From Endomychus coccineus (lineage: Eukaryota > Arthropoda > Insecta > Coleoptera > Endomychidae): a stretch of 64,000 nt of DNA. Location: positions 12,887,631 through 12,951,630 of the forward strand of contig OY294070.1 of NCBI GenBank assembly GCA_958510875.1, read 5' to 3'. The position numbers were made by a program, and so were the translations under genes. The stretch's first letter is position 1; every line of letters starts with the position of its first letter. Below are positions 13,001-22,000 of this stretch, piece after piece. The notes under the pieces are model-generated. The model saw only the letters and a program-made list of their open reading frames with translations. It had not been told where the DNA came from and ran no database searches.

Positions 13001-16000
13001 CTCAAGGTGATGGTAAAAGCAACCAACTATGAATCATTTATTCTATTGGTTAGCATTTCAGATGAAACAAACAAATCCTGATGGTATCTGCTCTTCCATT
13101 CTATCACTAGTTATCAATATATTCAGATAGATTCTTACCTGTAATTGAACGATTTACATTCAAATTTCGTTGAATCAAGACAAAGGTACGCGCAATTCTC
13201 TTTAGTTGCATTTGACCATCGCTCCTTTTCTGGTACAGCCAGTCTTGCGTTCCTCTGAGTGGCGAAACTTTCTAAACGTTTCTCACAGCCCATCTCATCG
13301 TTTCCAAATTGACAATCCTTATTTTGATAAAAATCAAACGTGTTAGAAGTGTATCATTCAATGAAGACTAATCGAGTCGTCCATATGATCAATTGTTTTT
13401 CGAGAGGTAATACAAACGTTACAAAAGAAACATGTCTCACAAAAGTTCGAAATTTGTAAATAAAATCTTCGTGAATTTAATAATAGTTTTTGTATGTTCG
13501 TGGAAAGGTGAATTCGGTATGTTCGTATTGCTGATAAAAAGATGCATGGCATGCAGTGTATATTGAGATATTTCTACTATGACGCATCTCGTCAGAACAA
13601 CCCTTAGTTTTTCGGTAATTTTTTACCATTAACCTATATTATATATTAAGATACTGGTGTTTCTTTGAGCAAGTTTGCAACGTTACTGAACTATCTTTGT
13701 TGAAGATAGTAGTAACTGGCCAACAACGTGGTAAAAAGACCAAAACTCCACACGCCTCTGTGAGAAGAGTGAAACAGCTACCTGAAACTATAAGTTTGTA
13801 ACGTTACTGATCGATCTGGACTAAAAAGACCTCAGCATTATTTGACAAAACCCAACATTTATTTCTCATTCTCTTACATTGGTTCGCTTTGGTGTCGCCA
13901 TCTGGTGCACTCAAGTAGTCTCATATTCCCCGTAGCTTCTGTAAAGTTCCAGAAATCTATCAGTCAATGTGGTACATTGCTCGATTTCATAGATGGCGTG
14001 AGATATTTTGGTCTTTTTACCACGTTGTGGGCCGGTTATGATTACCTTCAACAGAGATTTTCTCCATCAGTAACGTTACAAACTTGGTAGTTCCATTGGT
14101 GAAGTCAATGAGAAGAGCGAAACAAATTTAATGTTTATCAATGGCAATGGAAAAGTTAGTAATATGATTTCATGTTATGATTATGTAAAAGGTATGTCAT
14201 ATTACAATAAATCAAACTAAGTTGTTTCTACGAGGGCATAGTGAAAAGTCCCTGAAAAATAAAACAGATGGTGCCACAATCGGAAATCCCATGTGACAGT
14301 TGTGATGTATTATCTTTAGGTAGAACGCATTTAAATTTTCAGACTGATATGTCATTCACTTCTGTTATGATACCCATTCTAAGCAAGCAACCCTGCAGAT
14401 TTTTGTAAACATGGAGAAAAGTGAATTTCTGTCTTGATGAAACATTATTTCTTGCGTGGAAAAAACATTACGCAAACCAAAGCATCGCTTGTTAAACATT
14501 ATGGGGACTCTTCACCATCGTATGGCCACAAAGAACGCTGATGAAATTATATCTTTCTCTTTTATTAAGCTGAAATTGAAATGAATGTTCCTATTATCAT
14601 AGAATTGAAAAATAATAGTTTATAGAATTTAATAATTAAAGAGAAAAGTGGGAGTATGAACCCAATAGCTTATTTAACTTATCTTTTACATTTTAGTATA
14701 TGATGTACACGAATTTGTGATATTCTAAGAGATAATTTGATTTTATTAAATGTAATAAAGTTAGGATTGTCCTAAATGATCTATTCTATCAAAATAGTCC
14801 TTTTTCAGGCACTTCATTAAATCTTTTTTATAATTAATGAAACAATAAACTTTATAAAAAATTTAAATGAATTTTCTAAAGAAACATTAAACTTTTTAAA
14901 ATTATAAGTTTTTGTTATAAATGAAATATTAATACAACGGAATTGTCATAATTTTTTTTGGATTTTTGGGTCTTAAATGAAAAAGGCAGGTGCGAAGTTT
15001 TTTTTTTCGGAAAAAGTGTCAAGTTCGTTTTCTATAATAAAATCTTATACTTTACATAATATAAGTATATACTGGGTTCCCCATAATAGACTATCCATTT
15101 TATATTATTAATGAATTCCCTACGAGATAACTAAATAGGTTGTTCTCTGTGGGATTATCTTCTGTAGTCTTTGGGATTTAAGTAAATTATTAATCAAGTA
15201 GGTGCCCGTCACAAATAAATTTTAAATTAATAATTTCGTGGAACGCCATTTTTCTACGAGAAGTTTGTTAGTTTTCATCAATAATTATTTAATTTTTTTG
15301 CTTTGAGACATTATTTCAACATACGTTTGAACTTTCACGGATTACTCAGTCCAACAACGTGTGTTTTGTGTAGAAACTTACATAAGAAGCAATTCGATAG
15401 AAGAAGTTAGGCGTGCATTCCGGCGCCAAATCGTAAAACTGTTAAGTTATGGGTTCGTCATTGGCGGAAAATAGTTCTGTACAAAATTTGAAGAAGCCTG
15501 GACGTCAAAAAACGAGTTAGAATTGCGTTTACGAGAATTCCTAAAAGGTCTGCTAATCGACAAACCCTTATCTTAGGAATATCGAAGGGAAGCTTAGATC
15601 GAATTCTTCAAAGGGATTTAAAATTTCATCCCTATAAATACCAAATGGCACAGCATCTTAGCAATCAAGATGAAGAAGCAAGGTTAGCATTTTGTCAAGA
15701 ATTTTTCGATTCACATCAAGGAGCAATTCACAGTCTCCTAATGACCGACGAAGCAAATTTTTATTTGAACGGCATGGTCAATAAACAGAATTTTAGATAC
15801 TGGTCAAATGAAAATCCTTGTGAAATCTTTACACAGAACCTCCATAACCCAAAAGTTGTTGTGCGGTGTGGAGTAGGATCTTTTGGTATTATTGGCCCTT
15901 ATTTTTTTGAGGATGAAAATAACCGCGCTGTAACAGTTACATCCGAGCGCTACGTTAATATGCTAGAGACATTTCTCATTCCAGAATTAAATAGACGAGG

Positions 16001-19000
16001 ATTACTAAACAATGCCTTACTATTCCAACAAGATGGGGCAACAGCTCATACCGCCAGAAACTCAATGGGGGTCCTGCGAGATATGTTTAATGGCCGACTC
16101 ATTTCTCGATTCGGAGATTTGCCTTGGCCTTCGAGGTCCCCCGACTTAACGGCACCCGATTTTTTCCTGTGGGGATATTTAAGAGCCAAAGTGTTTGGGA
16201 GTCGTCCAGGTACAATCGAGGAACTGAAAGTCAAAATTCGGGAAGAAGTTGAAGGAATAGACGAAGGTTTGCTACGCCGTGTAATGAACCACTTTTATCT
16301 AATATTGAAAAATGTGTTGAAGTTGGTGGAGGTCATTTGGAAGACGTGATTTTTAAAAGTTAGAATTAAATTAGCCAAATTTTTATAAGTTATCATAAAT
16401 CCCAAAGAGTTAGCTGTAATTTAGTAAAATAAAAAGTTTGTTTTGTTAACTAAAAAAAATTTAATTCAAATATTAAAATGGGTAGTCTATTATGGGGAAT
16501 CCTGTATATAAAGGACGCCGAACGTTCTGGTCGTCCAATTAAAGTTACAACGCCAGAAATAGTCGATAAAATCCTTGGTACGAGATTGGACGATCGGCGA
16601 GTTAAGGTGCAAGAGATTGCTGAGGCTATGGGCGCGATAAGAAGGACTTTTTGCGCCGTTTCGAAACCGTGGACAAAACATGGATCCATCACAACACACC
16701 AGAGACCAAAGAACAGTCGAAACAGTGGACTTGTTTTGGCGAATCGAAGCCGAAAAAGGCCAAAGTGGGTTTATCGGCCAACAATGTCATGGCGACAGTT
16801 TTTTGAGAAACATATAATGTACAACTTTTATACTTACAATATGTCCGTCGCATACAGCAGATTTGACAATACATTGATTATGACTGCATTTGAATCCTGT
16901 TTTACTACAATCGCTGTTGGAAACGGACGGTGGTGTTGGTACTTTGTTTTTACCTCCCGGTCCTACTTCCTCATACTCGTAAATATAATCGGTTCCTTGA
17001 TCGATATTAGGAAACGGTGGTGGCCAAACTTTACCCGGTTTGTTCGTTGACGATTTCCCGTTACCATCTTCTGTGTCGATATAATCGCCATCAATCGGAG
17101 CTTGCACATGTTGATTTGGATGTAAAACGACCGTTACTGTGGTATGTATCAAAGGAGGTGCTTGTGTTAAAAGATTTCCGAATTCGTCGTCTATATTTCC
17201 GAGTTCGTTCCAGTTTTGCCCACCTCGATGGCAATTCACGTTGGATGGGAAATCGCAGTTTTTCGAAACGGAATTGAACAACGTACCCGGGCCGCAGTCT
17301 TGTACGAAAGTTTGACCGTTCGCGCAGTTCAGGAATTTGGAACAATCGAAGGGATGAGGATGCAGTCCAGGACTATCGTGAGGACATTGCACTTGGTGTT
17401 GATGAGAATTAATATTCGAAACTGGGTTGTTACCGGTATGGGGATTGTTATTGGTATTAGGACGGTATTGACCTTTGAAACGATCTTCGGGGCTACTTAC
17501 GGAATGTCGATTGGGATGATATTGACCGTTAATGTATGGGGTTTGACCGTTAATGTTTGGCGTTTGACCGTTAATGTTTGGCGTTTGACCGTTAATGGTT
17601 GGATTTTGACCGTTAATATTTGGGTGTTGACCGTTAATATTCGGGTTTCGACCGAACTGCCCGTTGTTGTAAGAACTTTCGCGGACGTGCGGCGTCGCGT
17701 CTGGACGATGTTGTGAAAAGGGTTTCGGTCTGCAACCCATTAATTCGGTACAGGCATCACCAAAATCGAGCTTTCCGTCGATCCCTTGATTGTTAAAGTG
17801 ACGATTCTGCTTTTGAGAATTCGGTAAATCATCGGGGCGGTGTTGTGAGAATGGTTTCGGTTTGCCTTCATCAAAATCTAGTAGTTCATCTATCCTTTGA
17901 TTGTTGAAACGAGTCTGGCCAGCTTGATGACCTTCGTTTGCATTTACCGTTTTTTGATTATATTCGTGATGAAACTGACTATTTTTACTTCCTTGGTTGG
18001 TGTTGTAACCATTTTGATTTGGGTTTCGATGTTGGTTGTATTGGCTGTGATAATAATTCTGTTGCATTTCGTTATAGTTTCCATTTTGGTTTTTATTTCC
18101 ACCCTGTACTCGAATCAACGTGTTTCCATTATCGATATATTTTTGCTCTTCCATGACGTAATAACCAGTATCCCGTAGTTGTCTTATATCTTGATTTTGA
18201 TCGTTGAAACATTTGGCGATGTACGGATAATCGCAGATGTTCTTATTGGTGTCGAATAAAGTACCTGGAGGACAGACTTGCTTCTGTGCAGCTCCCTGGT
18301 TGCATATGATGAATTTCGAGCAGTCGGAGTAGTCGGGGATGAGACCACTAAATTCTTTAGGACATGTGGGTTGGTGTGAATTGAACTGTTGCTGTTGATA
18401 TTGAGGCGATCTTTCTTGTATGACGTTTTGCTTGGGACCTGTGAGACATTGCACTTTGCTTGGATGGTCGCACGTCAACGTGGCAGGATTGAATAATGTT
18501 CCTGCAACATCAATCGAGGCAGTTTAGAACTGGTAAAAGGAGAAAACTATGTGAATATTCCAGATCAATACGTGCTACGTTTTTTTTTTCAGGCCATACC
18601 AGAGCATCTCTTTGAGATGAACTTTACGAGAGATACGAATTCGATATTCGATATTCGCTTCAATGTCATTTCAAAATATAGATAAGCAGAACCTTCTCAA
18701 TGACAAGAATGAATTGACGTCATAGTTAGTATACTGTGCAACCAATTCATTTGAACAGTTTCCCTAAATTATTGTCGCGCTATGTTTTAACCAAAGCTGT
18801 AAGATATCTTACAGCATCGCTCATCGTGGAATGATGGCAATATAAGTGTCTGGAAATTCATATGCCTAATTTCGGAAGGTGATTAAACACAAAAAAATGA
18901 GAAAAAATGGCTTTAAGATGGTTTTTCTTTTATATCTCAGGAACCATATTATTATTATTACTGTAACGTTCCGCCGCGCGTTGTGTTTTTGTAATAATAA

Positions 19001-22000
19001 ATCTGAACTTACTCCAGATTGCTCTAGATTTAATATTTCCCAAATAAGTGAATAGGTTCGAAATCCTATCTCACTGCTTGTAACATTTGAACTTGTAACA
19101 GTCGGCTGGGTATTATTTCAGGTAGCGTTAATACCTCATCGACGTGTTATATGAATTTTAAAATTGTTTGTTGGAACCTGTTCGGGTATCAGAGATCTTA
19201 GTTGATCCGTGTACCCTTAAGGTTCTTTTAAGCTGCCACCACTAGGCGTATATTTCAGCCCACCTAGAAGCTGTTTATAACTACTTTGATCCCTTGATCT
19301 CTTTCAAGGGACCGCCTCGTACAGTTACTTATACTTATATCTTCATATCTATTCAAGCGTAAATTTTGATGGTCGCATTCGCTGATAGGTGATTAGGAAT
19401 TACCAGTTAAACTCGTAAATCAAATTAAAAAAATGAATATATATTGAATAAAACAAAATTAACAAAAAATTTGATACATTAACCAACGATGAACGATTAA
19501 TCCAAAATTTGGTTGAAGGAATGATAGCATTCTAAAAACGTCTAATTCAGGTTCACCCCAAAATGGGAACCTGTGAAACCATTATCAATGTCGCTAGTTC
19601 TACCCCTTTCGCCAGCGAGCGAGTTCCTGCCAGGATCTCTGGAGAGTTTGAATCAAATGAAAGTCTAATTAGCACACAAGGAACAGTGATCGGTTTCGCG
19701 CTCGAGATCACGCCGATGATTGATAAATAATGTTAAAAAAATTAAAGAATTCCTCCCTTTCTGGTAAGCTGGGGTAAACCTACGACATGATGCTCTATCA
19801 TTTCCCCTAAGTAATCTCCGATAAGCGGAATTTGTATAGACACTCAAAATAGCCCGAATGGCAGGAAAAAAATATATTAACAAATAAAACAGTGGCGGGC
19901 GAAACATGATCTGAATGGTAAATAACCACATTATATTATATTACCGATTCCGAGGTTAAAGTCAATATAACAGTTGTTCTTTGGCAATCAAAAATACACT
20001 TACCCTGTTGGTCTAATAACCCAATTCCCTCTCGAACCCCCTTGTAGAGATAAGGCACAAATAATTTCAACACTCGATTTTTACGTCGAATTAAATTTGG
20101 TATGATGTGGAATTGGCACAAAAAAAATGATTTTAAATAAGGGAACAAACACTTTACGCGTGACGCGGATGACGCGAACAAGTCCAGCGCTGCTTTAGCC
20201 CCCCCAGGGATGTATAACCCTTGTTGCATTGTTAATTTAATATCTATAAATTTCTTGAACTTGATTTGTATATTCTGGACAACATTATATTAATTGATTT
20301 GATTTAATGCAACAATGATCATCCCTGTGGACATAAAGCAAGCTGGCCTTACCGACAAGTACCTGGTGGAGAACTAACTGAGAAGGTGGTTGAGAACTGC
20401 CTTTTTTCCTCAAAGTAATTAGTTTTTATGAAATCATTGAAGCGGGCGGCCACCCCACGCTCAATCTTAGAAAATATGTTCAATTTCGAATTCCGGGATC
20501 AGAACACGCCCATGAAATATAACAACAGCCAATAGGAATCTAACTAGGCGAAAGAATTGCTCTGTTCAACTCCTGACTCAGGGAAAAAAGTACCATTGAC
20601 CTCGTGTCGTGCTTACGTTTGTAAAACATGGTTCATGGCTGACCGGCCAATGATACACGAAAGAGGACTCAGATTACCGTCGCTAGGTCTTTCTGGTATA
20701 TCGTGTTCAAGATATAATAATTTATAAAATTTTCAATTTGAATTTAAATCAATAATATTCAAAGGCCCCAAACCAAAAAGTAATAATCCGTCGGATTATT
20801 ACACTACTATTATTATTATTATTGAAAAGGATAGAGGTTCTAGAACCTATTATGCCCAAAATGCAAAATATGAACAGTGCATAATAATGTACAATTTATA
20901 AATGGAAGGAATTGAACAAAATCAAAATTATAAATTATAACTAAGGGGTTGCGAGGAGATTATGTTGAAAAATAAAATAAGTTTTGACCTAATACAATTT
21001 TTCAGGAACTTTTCCCCGTGCTCTAGTATATTGAAGCATTTTCGAACACATGTTGAAATAAAAAAATGTTTCTTATATTTTCTTGTATTCTTATCACCTC
21101 CTTCAGTTTGGCACATGAATTTCCAGACATCCTCTATAAATACGATACTATAAGTTATAAAATATCTTACAGCAACGCTCGTTGTCATTACCGGCTTAAC
21201 AACACCTCCATTAAAAAACATAATTAGCAAGATGCAATGGTTTAGTTGCGACGTTTACAAACTTTGGATACGTAGCACACGTGTTCATATCTCTGTTTTT
21301 TTACTCAAGTAATTGAGGGAGTACCTACCGTGGTCTCTTTCTAACCTACACATCCGCGAAGTGTCTCTCTCATACACACATTTTCCTACGCCGGTCGCAG
21401 AACATAGATTGATCATCATCTACCTATCATGGATTAGTGAAATAAAGTGATTGCCTTACCTGGAGCGCAGTTATCAACGAATGTTCTTCCTTTCCAACAA
21501 TTTAAAAACTGGTTACAACAGAGACTGTACACAAATTGTCCAGTGGCACCTTCTGGACATTTATCGTAAACTTCAATGTGCTTCTTTTTTCTAACCACGA
21601 TCGTATGCTGGGCCGTTTTCAAATTAGCGGAAGATGTCTGAGTATGATCGTTGGGACTATTTCCGTAAGTATGACCGTTGTAAACCGGATGCGGACGTTC
21701 GTTGGCGGGTTTTTCGTGATTTTCGTTACCCAGTAACGGACGGTTTCCGTTATTGGGATTCTGGATGTTGACCTTACTATAGTTGTGGTGAATTAAGATA
21801 TTATTGGGAGATTGAGGTTTTCTCCAATTGGCTGTTTTGATGCCTTGGGACATGGGTGGTTTGACCAATTGCTGTTCGTTTGGATCTACAATCTGGAAAA
21901 AAGTTTACATAACTATTTTGCGAGCGAAATTTATGACCATAACTTGTAATTAATTCGATATCCGTCGATAGCCAAGAATGTCGTCCAATTACAGTTACAA

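Noticed and set aside
15645..16349. A functional host gene domesticated from a transposase
   Set aside because: The DNA-binding part is broken, the C-terminus is frameshifted and the terminal repeats are still present, so it is a dead transposon.
16478..17050. A 190-residue plus-strand protein
   Set aside because: Its first part is mariner transposase text. The rest runs antisense through Tequila-like exon 3 and is a chance extension.
17216..17716. A 166-residue plus-strand protein with [16 protein letters not shown] repeats
   Set aside because: It is the antisense of the coding repeat in Tequila-like exon 3. The minus strand has conserved cysteine domains; this frame has none.
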